NCBI RefSeq assembly: GCF_030486405.1
Contig: NZ_CP129613.1
Coordinates: 2,666,001 to 2,730,000 of the forward strand
Direction: 5' to 3'
Source: Mycolicibacterium sp. HK-90
Lineage (GTDB): Bacteria > Actinomycetota > Actinomycetes > Mycobacteriales > Mycobacteriaceae
Length of the DNA stretch: 64,000 nucleotides
Shown in pieces: positions 8,504 to 17,508 of this stretch. The notes under the pieces were generated by a model. That model did not search any database, was not told where the DNA came from, and was given only the letters and a program-made list of their open reading frames with translations. A program made the position numbers and the translations under genes. Every line of letters starts with the position of its first letter. Position 1 is the first letter of the stretch.

Positions 8504-9612
8504 CGCATACCCAATCCCCGCGCGATGACACCGCGCAGTACTTCGTTGGTTCCGCCGCGCAGCGTGAAGCCGGGGCGCTGGTCCACCGCGGTGGAGACCA
8601 GGTGCGCCCACTCGGCGTCCCTGGCGGCGTCATCTCCGGTCTGCCGGTCGGCGAAGTCGGCGATGTCGCCTTCGACCGTGGTGCCGAGAACCTTGACGAC
8701 CGCCGCCGGAACATCGGGATTCTCACCGCGCTCCAGGGCGCCGGCCACTGCGGTCGACATGTGATGCAGCCCGGCCACTCGCGCCACCAGACGGCCTAAT
8801 TCGGCATCATCTGACGTGTTTTCGAGTGCGAGGGGCAGCAGCGGGAACGTCGACAGGAATCGTTCCGGTCCACTCCGCTCGAAGCTCAGCTCTGAGGTGA
8901 CTTGGGTCCAGCCGCAGCCGATTTCGCCGAAGACCATGGCATCGGGGACGAACACCTCGTCGAGGACGACCTCGTTGAAGTGATGCCCGCCGTTCATCGA
9001 GATGATCGGGCGGACCTGCACACCCGGGGCGCGCAGGTCGACGATGAACTGGCTCAACCCGGCGTGCCGGTGCGCCGGATCCACCGGTTCGGTGCGGGCC
9101 AGCACGATGAAGGCATGAGCGCGGTGCGCCCCCGAGGTCCACACCTTGGTTCCGGTGATCGACCACCCGCCGTCGACTCGTACCGCACGGGTGCGGACGC
9201 TCGCGAGATCGGAGCCGGAATCCGGTTCGCTCATCCCGATGCCGAAGAAACATTCACCGCGCACGATGCGAGGTAGGAACTCTGACTTCTGCTCTTCCGT
9301 CCCGTATTTCAGGAGCGACGGCACGATCTGGCGGTCGGCGATCCAGTGGGCGGCAACCGGGGCGCCCGCGGCCAGCAGTTCTTCGGTCACCACGAACCGT
9401 TCCTGAAACGAGCGGCCGTGACCGCCGTAGCGCAGCGGAACGGTCATGCCCAGCCAACCCTGCTTCGCCAGGGCTGCGGTGAAGTTCTCGTCCCACCCAC
9501 ACAACCAGGCGTCGACCGACGGTCGGAACGCACCGACGGCCAACTGTTCGGCCAGGAAGCCACGGACTTCCCGGCGTAACCGGTCCAGGTGTGCCAGGTG
9601 CGCGCCCGTCAC
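8500..9612 (-). CDS. Acyl-CoA dehydrogenase (canonical subunit)
   Basis: 370 residues from GTG 9612, giving a GTGA overlap with the crotonase gene. FAD/substrate signature GIGMSEPDSGSDLASVRT is present, followed by WSITGTKVWTSGAHRAH, the middle beta-domain, and the C-terminal GTNEVLRGVIARGLG that closes the family fold. It should catalyse alpha,beta-dehydrogenation of an acyl-CoA, passing electrons to electron-transfer flavoprotein. Tight coupling with the next, degenerate subunit suggests a heteromeric enzyme for a non-linear substrate. Confidence 0.9.
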   Translation of the reverse strand: MTGAHLAHLDRLRREVRGFLAEQLAVGAFRPSVDAWLCGWDENFTAALAKQGWLGMTVPLRYGGHGRSFQERFVVTEELLAAGAPVAAHWIADRQIVPSLLKYGTEEQKSEFLPRIVRGECFFGIGMSEPDSGSDLASVRTRAVRVDGGWSITGTKVWTSGAHRAHAFIVLARTEPVDPAHRHAGLSQFIVDLRAPGVQVRPIISMNGGHHFNEVVLDEVFVPDAMVFGEIGCGWTQVTSELSFERSGPERFLSTFPLLPLALENTSDDAELGRLVARVAGLHHMSTAVAGALERGENPDVPAAVVKVLGTTVEGDIADFADRQTGDDAARDAEWAHLVSTAVDQRPGFTLRGGTNEVLRGVIARGLGMR

Positions 9613-10385
9613 GATGTCCGCCACTTCGCGATGCGCTGTTGGTGCTCGGTGTCGTGGTGGGCCAATGGTTGCATGGCCGCGGCCATCGAAAGCGTGGATT
9701 CCAGGGAACCGGTGATCGATTCCTGCAGCAGGCGCTTGGCCATCCGAAGCGCGCGGGGTGGGTTGACCGCGATCTTGTCGGCGAGTGTGCGAGCCTCGGA
9801 CAACAGATCGTCGTGCGCCACCACTCGGCTGACGAGTCCCCACTCCAACGCCGTTGCGGCGTCGATCCGTTCGCCGGTGAACGTCAGTTCGGCGGCGCGG
9901 GCGTGGCCGATGGCGCGCGGGAGGAACCAGGTGCCGCCATCGCCCGGGATGAGGCCGAGCTGCACGAAGCTCTCGGCGAAGGATGCGCGCTCGGAGGCAA
10001 TCCTGATGTCGCACATCATCGCGAGATCGCACCCGGCGCCGATGGCGGCGCCGTTGACCGCAGCGATGAGAGGGACCTCGAGCCGACCCAGGGCACGTGG
10101 GATCCGTTGGATCCCATCGATGTAGGCCCGTCGCTGGTCGATGGCGTCCAGGCCGAACATGCCCTGACGGTCTGCCATCTCCTTGACGTTGCCGCCGGCG
10201 GAGAATATCTTGCCGGCACCGGTGAGGATGACCGCACCCACGGTGTTGTCGGCGTTGACCGCATCTACCTTTTCCTCGAATGCGGCGATGACGTCCTTGC
10301 CGGTGATGGCATTGCCGACGTCGGGCAGGCTGATCGTCCAGATTTGCACCGGTCCGTCGGTGTGGACGTCGAGCGGTGAGGTCAC
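9609..10385 (-). CDS. Enoyl-CoA hydratase/isomerase (crotonase) family protein
   Basis: 258 residues with a GTG start overlapping the aldehyde dehydrogenase stop (GTGA). The crotonase fold is clear: ILTGAGKIFSAGGNVKEM (oxyanion hole), AAVNGAAIGAGCDLAMMCDI and the GLIPGDGG loop. By eye-alignment with rat mitochondrial hydratase, the first catalytic Glu is Asp (GAGCDL) and the second is replaced by a hydrophobic residue (ESFVQLGLIPG). A classical hydratase is therefore doubtful; an isomerase or other crotonase reaction is possible. It sits between an aldehyde dehydrogenase and the dehydrogenase pair. Confidence 0.85.
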   Translation of the reverse strand: MTSPLDVHTDGPVQIWTISLPDVGNAITGKDVIAAFEEKVDAVNADNTVGAVILTGAGKIFSAGGNVKEMADRQGMFGLDAIDQRRAYIDGIQRIPRALGRLEVPLIAAVNGAAIGAGCDLAMMCDIRIASERASFAESFVQLGLIPGDGGTWFLPRAIGHARAAELTFTGERIDAATALEWGLVSRVVAHDDLLSEARTLADKIAVNPPRALRMAKRLLQESITGSLESTLSMAAAMQPLAHHDTEHQQRIAKWRTS

Positions 10386-11806
10386 GCACGCTCCTTGAGC
10401 TGAAGGGATTTGGTCTGGAGGTACTCCTCGAAGCCGAACCGGCCCAGTTCACGGCCGATCCCGGACTTCTTGTACCCGCCGAACGGGGCGGTGGGGTTGT
10501 AGGCGCCGCCGTTGATGTCGAGCTGGCCGGTCTGCACCTGACGGGCGAACGCGATGGCGTCGTCGTCGGTAGCGGCCCACACCGCCCCCGACAGCCCATA
10601 GGGGGTGCCGTTGGCGATGCGCAGTGCCTCTTCGGGGTCGGTGAAGGGCGTCACGGCGAGCACGGGGCCGAACACTTCTTCCTGACCGAGTTCGGACTCG
10701 GGATCCACATCGGCGAAAACCGTTGGTGCCACGAAGTACCCGACGTCGCGGATCGGATCCGTGCCGCCGGTCAGCAACCGGGCACCGTCGCGCTGGGCGC
10801 GCTCGATGAAGCCACGAACGGTGTCGAACTGCGACTGCGACGCCGATGGTCCGATCCGGGTCGCCGGGTCACGCGGATCGCCCACGGTATAGCGGCCCAC
10901 AGCGGATCCGATCAGGTCCAGTGCCTCGCCATATCGATTCTGCGGCACCAGCATCCTGGTCCAGGCCATGCAGGTCTGGCCGCCGTTGAGAAAGGCATTG
11001 CCCACGCCGACCTTGACCGCAGTCGCCAGATCAGCGCCGTCGAGGATGACATTGGCCGACTTGCCGCCGAGCTCGAGGGCAACCTTCTTGATCGACTGGC
11101 CGGCCAACTCTCCGACGCGCGCACCCACACCGGTGGACCCGGTGAACGAGACGAAGTCGACGTCGGGATGCGAGGCGAGACGTTCGCCGATCACCCGACC
11201 TGGGCCCGAGACGAGATTGATGGTCCCCGGTGGCAGGCCCGCCTCTTCGCAGGCTTCGACGAAGGCGAACACCGAAAGAGGGGCTTCGTTACTGGGTTTG
11301 AGGACGACGGGACACCCCGAGGCGATGGCCGGGAGCACCTTGGCGACCACCTGGTAGAGCGGGTAATTCCACGGCGTGATGGCGCCCACGACGCCGTAGG
11401 GTTCCCTCAGGACCAGCGAATTGCCGATGCGCTCTTCGAACTCGAAGGTCTCCAGCACATCGGCGAAACCCTTGGCCACTGCCAACGGCACCTGGGTTTG
11501 CACCGTCTGCGCGATGCGTACAGGGGCACCCATCTCGGCGGTGATGAGATCGGCGATGTCGGGCAATCGCTTCTCCATGGCGGCGATGACCCGCTGCACC
11601 CGGTCCTGGCGTTTGGCAACGGTGATGAGGGGGTCGAAGGCCCGCCGGGCCGCAGCCACGGCGGTGTCGACGTCGGCGGCATCGCCATTGGGCACGTGGC
11701 CGATCACGGCCTCGGTCGCGGGGTCGATGACTTCGATGAACCCGTTCCCGGAGGGGGTGATCCAGCTGCCGTCGATGAACAGTCTGTCGTGTTCGAAAGT
11801 GGGCAC
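10382..11806 (-). CDS. NAD(P)-dependent aldehyde dehydrogenase
   Basis: 474 residues, the normal family length. Catalytic Asn147 (TPWNYP), general base Glu245 (LELGGKS) and nucleophile Cys279 (GGQTCMA) are all present, as is the FTGSTGVG nucleotide turn (221-228). It oxidises an aldehyde to an acid. In this operon it would follow the zinc alcohol dehydrogenase and feed the acyl-CoA ligase, a complete alcohol-to-acyl-CoA path. Confidence 0.92.
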   Translation of the reverse strand: MPTFEHDRLFIDGSWITPSGNGFIEVIDPATEAVIGHVPNGDAADVDTAVAAARRAFDPLITVAKRQDRVQRVIAAMEKRLPDIADLITAEMGAPVRIAQTVQTQVPLAVAKGFADVLETFEFEERIGNSLVLREPYGVVGAITPWNYPLYQVVAKVLPAIASGCPVVLKPSNEAPLSVFAFVEACEEAGLPPGTINLVSGPGRVIGERLASHPDVDFVSFTGSTGVGARVGELAGQSIKKVALELGGKSANVILDGADLATAVKVGVGNAFLNGGQTCMAWTRMLVPQNRYGEALDLIGSAVGRYTVGDPRDPATRIGPSASQSQFDTVRGFIERAQRDGARLLTGGTDPIRDVGYFVAPTVFADVDPESELGQEEVFGPVLAVTPFTDPEEALRIANGTPYGLSGAVWAATDDDAIAFARQVQTGQLDINGGAYNPTAPFGGYKKSGIGRELGRFGFEEYLQTKSLQLKERA

Positions 11807-11833
11807 GATCGTCCTTACATTCGTAGCGGGGGC

Positions 11834-12952
11834 TCAGGGAATCAGGCTGGCGCGGACGTCGCGCTTGCCGTCTGCTGCGCTGAACGCTTCGTTGATGTCG
11901 TCGAGTGAGTACGACGCCGCGGCGAGTCGCTCGAACGGCAGATGGTGTTGATGGTGGTCGAGGAAGGTCAATGCGCGGGACAGGACTGCCGGGTCATACA
12001 GGGAGACCCCGACCATGGTCTTGTTGGTGAAGACGAACCGTGACGGATCGAACGCGAAGGTCTTGCCGATGTTGATGTTGCCGATCTCGACGTAGCGGCC
12101 GAACTGGGCGAGCATCTGGAGACCCTCGTCGATGGCCGACGGGTGTCCGACAACCTCGACCACCACGTCGGCGCCCTGGCCGTCTGTCAACTTTCGTACC
12201 GCTTTGGCACGGTCCTTGGGCGTGGCGACCTCGTTGAGGTCGATCACCGCGTCGGCTCCGAATGCGGTTGCCAGTTCCAGCCTTTCGGAAACCCCGTCGA
12301 TCGCGATCACGTTGGCTGCCCCGCGGGCCTTGGCGACGGCCACCGCGTAGAGACCTAGGGCGCCGGCACCCTGGACCACTACGTGCTCACCGAGTTGCAG
12401 GTCGACGCGTTCAAGTCCATACATGACCTGCGACAGCGCGCAGTTCGCGCCCGCGGCGATGTCGTCGCTCAGAGTGTCGGGAACTGTGTAAACCACTGCG
12501 CCGGCGGGCAAAAGGTAGTAGTCGCCGTAGCCGCCGACAAAGTAGGGCGGTTCGTCGGCGCGGCCCAACATCGCCATTTGCAGGTTGAGGCAGGCGTTAC
12601 GGCGCCCCGCCAGACAGTTACGGCACCGGTGGCAGCAGTAGAAGTACGGGAACACCACTCGCGTGCCTTCGGCCAAGGGTTTGCCGTTGGAGTCGGCGGT
12701 TACTCCGTCGCCCAGCACCTCGATGGCGCCGACCATCTCGTGGCCCAACACGGTGGGTAGCTGTCCACCCAAGCCGCGGGTGGCGAAGGTGCCATGCCAG
12801 GCATGTACATCCGAACCGCAGATGTTGGTCCGCAGGACCCTGATCAAAATTTCCCCGGGCCCGACGTCAGGCAGGGTGACCGTTTCGATCCGAAATGGCT
12901 TGCCGGGTTCGTCGAAGCGCGCGATGCGTCCAGTTCGAGAGGTGTTCGCCAC
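11834..12952 (-). CDS. Zinc-dependent alcohol dehydrogenase (MDR family)
   Basis: 372 residues. Catalytic-zinc ligands are seen at ICGSD and LGHEMVG, and the structural-zinc loop is intact, with closely spaced cysteines in CCHRCRNCLAGRRNAC. The Rossmann motif QGAGALGLYAVAVAKARGA binds NAD(P). It would oxidise a primary or secondary alcohol. It lies 12 bp after the acyl-CoA ligase and 27 bp before the aldehyde dehydrogenase. Confidence 0.9.
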   Translation of the reverse strand: MANTSRTGRIARFDEPGKPFRIETVTLPDVGPGEILIRVLRTNICGSDVHAWHGTFATRGLGGQLPTVLGHEMVGAIEVLGDGVTADSNGKPLAEGTRVVFPYFYCCHRCRNCLAGRRNACLNLQMAMLGRADEPPYFVGGYGDYYLLPAGAVVYTVPDTLSDDIAAGANCALSQVMYGLERVDLQLGEHVVVQGAGALGLYAVAVAKARGAANVIAIDGVSERLELATAFGADAVIDLNEVATPKDRAKAVRKLTDGQGADVVVEVVGHPSAIDEGLQMLAQFGRYVEIGNINIGKTFAFDPSRFVFTNKTMVGVSLYDPAVLSRALTFLDHHQHHLPFERLAAASYSLDDINEAFSAADGKRDVRASLIP

Positions 12953-12964
12953 GGGTGTGTTCCT

Positions 12965-14569
12965 TCAGTTGCTGGTGGATTCGCGGCTGAAACGCTGTCG
13001 CAGATCGCGTTTGAGCAGTTTGCCGCTTGGGTTCTTGGGCAGAGAATCGACGAAGAAGATCTGTTTGGGGGTCTTGAACCCGGCGAGATGGTCACGGCAG
13101 TGACGTAGGACCTCGTCTTCGGTCACGGTGGTACCGGCACGAGTCACCACCGCGGCAACGACGGCTTCCACCCAGATCGGGTGCGCCAACCCGAAGACCG
13201 CGGCCTCTTCTATCCCACTGTGCCGGTAAAGAACTTCTTCGACCTCGCGGCTGGCGACGTTCTCACCGCCGCTTTTGATCATGTCCTTCTTGCGGTCGAC
13301 GACGTGCAGCAGGCCGTGCTCGTCATAGAAGCCCAGATCGCCGGAATGAAACCAGCCGCCGGCGAACGCCTGGGTGGTCTTATCTTCGTCGTCGAGGTAG
13401 CCGAGCATCAGATGTGGACTGCGGTGGGCGATTTCACCGACGGTGCCGGACGCGACGGGCGCGTCGTTGTCGTCGAGGATCACGGTTTCGACGTTGACCA
13501 CCGGACGACCGGCCGCTCCGGCGTGTGCGTCTTGCTCGGCGGGGCCCAGAGCTGAGGCCAGGGGAGCCATCTCGGTCTGGCCGTAGAAGTTCCACAGTCG
13601 CAGATTGGGCAGACGCCTGCGCATCTCGTGCAGGATCTCGGTGGGCATCGGTGAGGCCCCGTAGTAACCTTTGCGCAGACTTGACAGGTCCACCTCGTCG
13701 AACACCGGACTGCGCAACAGGCTGATCCACACCGTCGGTGGCGCAAAGTAATTCGTGACTCCGTGTCGCTCGATGGTGCGCAGCACCAATTCCGGGTCGG
13801 GCCGGGGCACGATGATGCTGGTCGCTCCCAGATAGATGTCGGTGGCCAGGAAGTTGTCCAGCTGCGCACAGTGATACAGCGGCAGGGAGTGGATTTCGAC
13901 GTCATCGCCGGACATGGAACCGGCCACGATGGTGCTGATGTACTGCCACATCAAGCTGCGGCTGCTGTGCATCACGCCCTTGGGCCGGGATTCGGTGCCG
14001 CTGGTGTACATCACCCGCAGCAGCTGATCGTCATCGATCCGGTAGTCGGGAACGTCCGCGGTGGTGGTGAGCCATTCGGCGAAATCAGGCCATCCGCCGG
14101 GACATGACTGACCGGGAGGAACGAGTGCGGCCATGGTGCGGACCGCTGTCCCCGCTGCCATGGCCTGTTCGGCCACCGGGGTCAGGTCCGCCTCGACGAT
14201 GAAGCCGGCGGTGCGGCTGTGGCCGAGGATGTAGGAAATCTCTTCGGCCGTCAGCATGAAATTGATGGGAACGAGCACCACCCCGGCGCGGGCCGTGGCG
14301 AACGCCAACACCGCGTACTGCCAGCAGTTGCGCGACAACAGGGCAACCCGGTCACCGGGTGACAAACCGTTGTCGTACAGCGCGGCCGCCGCCCGGTCCA
14401 CCAGGCGATCGAACTCCGCGAAGCTGAGGACGACGTCGCCATCGATGATGGCGGTTTTGTCGGGCTGCTTGCGCGCCGACCGGCGGGGGATATCGGCGAG
14501 GCTGTGGCTACGAGCCTGGGCGATGACGGCGGCGAGGTCGTCGGAATGCATGAGCCGCAGGGTAGGCAT
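12965..14569 (-). CDS. AMP-dependent acyl-CoA ligase (FadD-like)
   Basis: 534 residues from ATG 14569 (a second ATG at 14551 is possible). The P-loop-like MYTSGTESRPKGVMHS, the WNFYGQTE box, the GWFHSGDLG block, DRKKDMIKSGGENV hinge and C-terminal NPSGKLLKRDLR with the adenylation Lys are all present. It activates a carboxylic acid to the CoA thioester via an acyl-AMP. It is the first gene of the six-gene operon, divergent from the Baeyer-Villiger-type monooxygenase across an 85-bp promoter region. Confidence 0.92.
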   Translation of the reverse strand: MPTLRLMHSDDLAAVIAQARSHSLADIPRRSARKQPDKTAIIDGDVVLSFAEFDRLVDRAAAALYDNGLSPGDRVALLSRNCWQYAVLAFATARAGVVLVPINFMLTAEEISYILGHSRTAGFIVEADLTPVAEQAMAAGTAVRTMAALVPPGQSCPGGWPDFAEWLTTTADVPDYRIDDDQLLRVMYTSGTESRPKGVMHSSRSLMWQYISTIVAGSMSGDDVEIHSLPLYHCAQLDNFLATDIYLGATSIIVPRPDPELVLRTIERHGVTNYFAPPTVWISLLRSPVFDEVDLSSLRKGYYGASPMPTEILHEMRRRLPNLRLWNFYGQTEMAPLASALGPAEQDAHAGAAGRPVVNVETVILDDNDAPVASGTVGEIAHRSPHLMLGYLDDEDKTTQAFAGGWFHSGDLGFYDEHGLLHVVDRKKDMIKSGGENVASREVEEVLYRHSGIEEAAVFGLAHPIWVEAVVAAVVTRAGTTVTEDEVLRHCRDHLAGFKTPKQIFFVDSLPKNPSGKLLKRDLRQRFSRESTSN

Positions 14570-14654
14570 GTGACTGCCGGGCGCGGTGGTTCGTCTCCCG
14601 CTCAGTAGACATGGTGGGGGCGGTCCGGACCCAGATTCTTCGATACTCGATCCC

Positions 14655-16580
14655 ATGACGGCTACCACTGAATCCTCGTCACTCGCGGATCGCACCCCAG
14701 ATCCTGATACCTTGCGCGGACATCTGCTGGAGGCCGATCCCGGTGTCCTGGTCGCGGTGCTGGCGCAGATCACCGGGGATGCGTCGGTCATCGATCGGTA
14801 CGCCGCCAAGATCGACCACGTGCCCGATCCGCCCGAGCGGTCCGGAACGACCGACCGTCAGACCGCCGATGCGCTGGCCGACGAGATCATCGCCGCGCTC
14901 GGCCGGCCACGCCCGGCCGAGGCGCTTCCGGTAGACGATCGCGGGTTCTTCGCCCGTCTGTTGCCGATCGCGCTGGGAAGTGCGGTTGATGACGAGCACG
15001 TGGATCTACTGCTCGAACAGGGCGGTTTCCGGCCGTCACAACCGACGCTCCCGCGCACCACGCCGATTCCGTCGTCCACCACCGTGGCAATCATCGGTGC
15101 GGGTATCGCAGGTATCGCGGTCGCCCTGGCAGCCGCCGAGGAGGGCGTGCACTTCGAGATCTTCGACCGCAACGACGAGGTTGGTGGAACCTGGCTCACC
15201 ACCAGATATCCGGGCATCGGCGTGGACACCCCGTCGGCGTACTACTCGCTCTCGCGTGAGGTGAACCCGGATTGGTCGAACTACTATCCGCAGGGCGCGG
15301 AGTACCAGGACTACCTGGTCTCGCTGGCCGACAAGCACGATCTGCGCCGCCACATCCGCTTCAACACCGAGGTTGAGGCGTTGTGGTGGGACGAGGAGCG
15401 CGGGCAGTGGGAGATCCACTCCCGCTCTGCCGACGGCGCGCAGAGCATCGACCACGCCACGGTTGTCGTCACGGCCGCCGGCTACCTGAACCGTCCGCGA
15501 TTCCCCGATATCTCGGGTCGAGACACCTTCGCCGGCACCAGTATTCACTCCGCGAAGTGGGACTCTACGCTGGATCTGACGGGGAAGAAGGTCGCGGTGA
15601 TCGGCGCCGGCTGTACGGCAGTCCAGATTGTCGATGCGTGTGTGTACGAGGTCGAGCACCTGACGGTGTTCCAACGACAGCCGCACTGGGTCGCTCCCCG
15701 CAGGCGCCTTTCCGATGAGGTCCCGGAACACCGCCGCTATTTGGGACGGGTGTTGCCGTACTACGCGATGTGGCATCGGCTCAAGTCGTACTGGGGCACG
15801 GCCGACAACAACTACCCGGTCATCTTGCAGGATCCTGAGTGGTCCAAGACCCACCTGTCGATCTCACCGGCCAACGATGTGCTGCTCAAGATGTGTCAGG
15901 AGTACATCGACCGGATGTTCGGCGCTGGAACGGAATTGGCGAAGAAGGTCACCCCGGACTTCGCTCCGTACGGCAAGCGGATCATTCGAGACCCGGGCGG
16001 CTACTACGCCGCGCTGACCCGCGACCACGTCGACGTCGAAGCCAGTGAACCCGCGGAGATCAACGAGCGCGGCATCATCACGACCGACGGACGGCAGATC
16101 GACCTCGATGTCATCATCTACGCCACCGGCTACCACCTGGATTTCCTGTCCACCATCGACATCCGTGGGCGCGACGGCAAGACACTCGTCGAGGAGTGGG
16201 GTGACAGCCCGCGGGCCTACCGAGGCGGCACCGTTCCGGGGTTCCCGAATCTCTTCATCACCTCGGCACCGAACTACAGCCCGGGACATGGTGCGGGAGC
16301 CAACTTCTCGATGGAGGTGCTGGCGCACTACATCCTGGAGTGCCTGCAGTTGATGGCGATTCGTGGGGCATCGACCATGGAGGTCACCCAAAATGCGTAC
16401 GACGACTATGTCGCGGGGCTAGACGAAGCGATGCAAGGCACGGTCTGGTGTCACACCCCCAACGCTCACACCTACTACCGGTCTCAGTCCGGGCGCGTGG
16501 TGGTGGCCACGCCGTACCGTCTGGTGGATCTGTGGCACCAACACCGCGCCCCGATCGAGGAGGATTTCGTTCTCCGATGA
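14655..16580 (+). CDS. Flavin-containing (Baeyer-Villiger-type) monooxygenase
   Basis: 641 residues from ATG 14655. An N-terminal extension of about 145 residues precedes the FAD-binding GAGIAGIAVAL motif and EVGGTWLTTRYPGIGVDTPS. The Baeyer-Villiger fingerprint FxGxxxHSxxWD is present (FAGTSIHSAKWD), followed by a second nucleotide motif VIGAGCTAVQI for NADPH. Such enzymes insert oxygen next to a ketone to make an ester or lactone. The extension is typical of the larger actinobacterial members. It is coupled to an SDR by ATGA and is divergent from the acyl-CoA ligase operon. Confidence 0.92.
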   Translation: MTATTESSSLADRTPDPDTLRGHLLEADPGVLVAVLAQITGDASVIDRYAAKIDHVPDPPERSGTTDRQTADALADEIIAALGRPRPAEALPVDDRGFFARLLPIALGSAVDDEHVDLLLEQGGFRPSQPTLPRTTPIPSSTTVAIIGAGIAGIAVALAAAEEGVHFEIFDRNDEVGGTWLTTRYPGIGVDTPSAYYSLSREVNPDWSNYYPQGAEYQDYLVSLADKHDLRRHIRFNTEVEALWWDEERGQWEIHSRSADGAQSIDHATVVVTAAGYLNRPRFPDISGRDTFAGTSIHSAKWDSTLDLTGKKVAVIGAGCTAVQIVDACVYEVEHLTVFQRQPHWVAPRRRLSDEVPEHRRYLGRVLPYYAMWHRLKSYWGTADNNYPVILQDPEWSKTHLSISPANDVLLKMCQEYIDRMFGAGTELAKKVTPDFAPYGKRIIRDPGGYYAALTRDHVDVEASEPAEINERGIITTDGRQIDLDVIIYATGYHLDFLSTIDIRGRDGKTLVEEWGDSPRAYRGGTVPGFPNLFITSAPNYSPGHGAGANFSMEVLAHYILECLQLMAIRGASTMEVTQNAYDDYVAGLDEAMQGTVWCHTPNAHTYYRSQSGRVVVATPYRLVDLWHQHRAPIEEDFVLR

Positions 16581-17464
16581 GCCAAATACTCGCCGGCAAG
16601 ACGGCACTGGTAACCGGCAGCAGTCGCGGCATCGGACGTGCGATCGCACAGCGGCTGGCCGCCGAAGGCGCGAAGGTCGCAGTGACCGCTCGCGCGTACA
16701 CCCCGACATCGTCCACCCGGGCCGGGGTCACCGAGGCGATCCCTGGCACGATCGACGAAACCATCGCGCTGATCGAACAGGCCGGCGGCTCGGCTTTCGG
16801 CCTGGCCGCCGATCTGGAAGACAGCGCCGCTCGCGACGGCCTGATCGATGCGGTGGTCGAGCGCACGGGCCGGATCGACATCCTGGTCAACAATGCCGGC
16901 TATGCCGACTATTCTGCCGTCGAGAACATGCCGGTCGAAACCTTCGACCGCACCGTGGAGCACTACCTCAAGACACCGTTCGCGTTGACGAAAGCCGCTG
17001 TGCCGCACATGCGTACCAATGGCGCGGGGTGGATCGTCAACATCGGTTCGGTGACCGGGGTGGCCCCGGTGCGGCCGTACCGGGAGTACAATAAGACGGC
17101 GGGCGACGTGATCTATGCGTCGTGCAAGGCTGCGTTGCATCGGTTCACCCAGGGGGTGGCCGCCGAACTGCTCGACGCCAACATCGCGGTGAACTGCGTC
17201 GGACCGTCGACGGCGGTGCGCACACCCGGCGCCGCGTCGCTGATCCCGGACACCTTTCCGACCGAACCCGTTGAGTACCTGGCCGAAACGGTGCTGGCGA
17301 TGTGTCACCTGCCCGCCGCGGAACGGACTGGTCTGGTGGCGTTCAGCCTGCACTACCCGTGGTCGCAACAACTTCCGGTGCACTCGCTCGACGGTGGTAC
17401 GGTATTGCCGCCGCTGCAGCCGCCGGCGGCGGCGAATCCGAACATCCTGCCTGCGGGGGCTTAG
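16577..17464 (+). CDS. Short-chain dehydrogenase/reductase
   Basis: 295 residues; ATG 16577 overlaps the monooxygenase stop. TGSSRGIG forms the cofactor loop, NNAGY follows, and the active site is YASCK after an IGSVTG serine. An insertion around residues 35-55 and a Pro-rich tail (LPPLQPPAAANPN) make it longer than usual. The coupling suggests it makes the ketone used by the monooxygenase, or oxidises the product alcohol. Confidence 0.88.
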   Translation: MSQILAGKTALVTGSSRGIGRAIAQRLAAEGAKVAVTARAYTPTSSTRAGVTEAIPGTIDETIALIEQAGGSAFGLAADLEDSAARDGLIDAVVERTGRIDILVNNAGYADYSAVENMPVETFDRTVEHYLKTPFALTKAAVPHMRTNGAGWIVNIGSVTGVAPVRPYREYNKTAGDVIYASCKAALHRFTQGVAAELLDANIAVNCVGPSTAVRTPGAASLIPDTFPTEPVEYLAETVLAMCHLPAAERTGLVAFSLHYPWSQQLPVHSLDGGTVLPPLQPPAAANPNILPAGA

Positions 17465-17508
17465 GCGGCGCCCGGCGTTTTGTCAGTGGTCGGTGCGATG
17501 ATGGTGTC

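Noticed and set aside
10376..11908. 510-codon open frame opposite the aldehyde dehydrogenase
   Set aside because: The minus strand has an intact aldehyde dehydrogenase with all catalytic residues; the opposite frame is a shadow.
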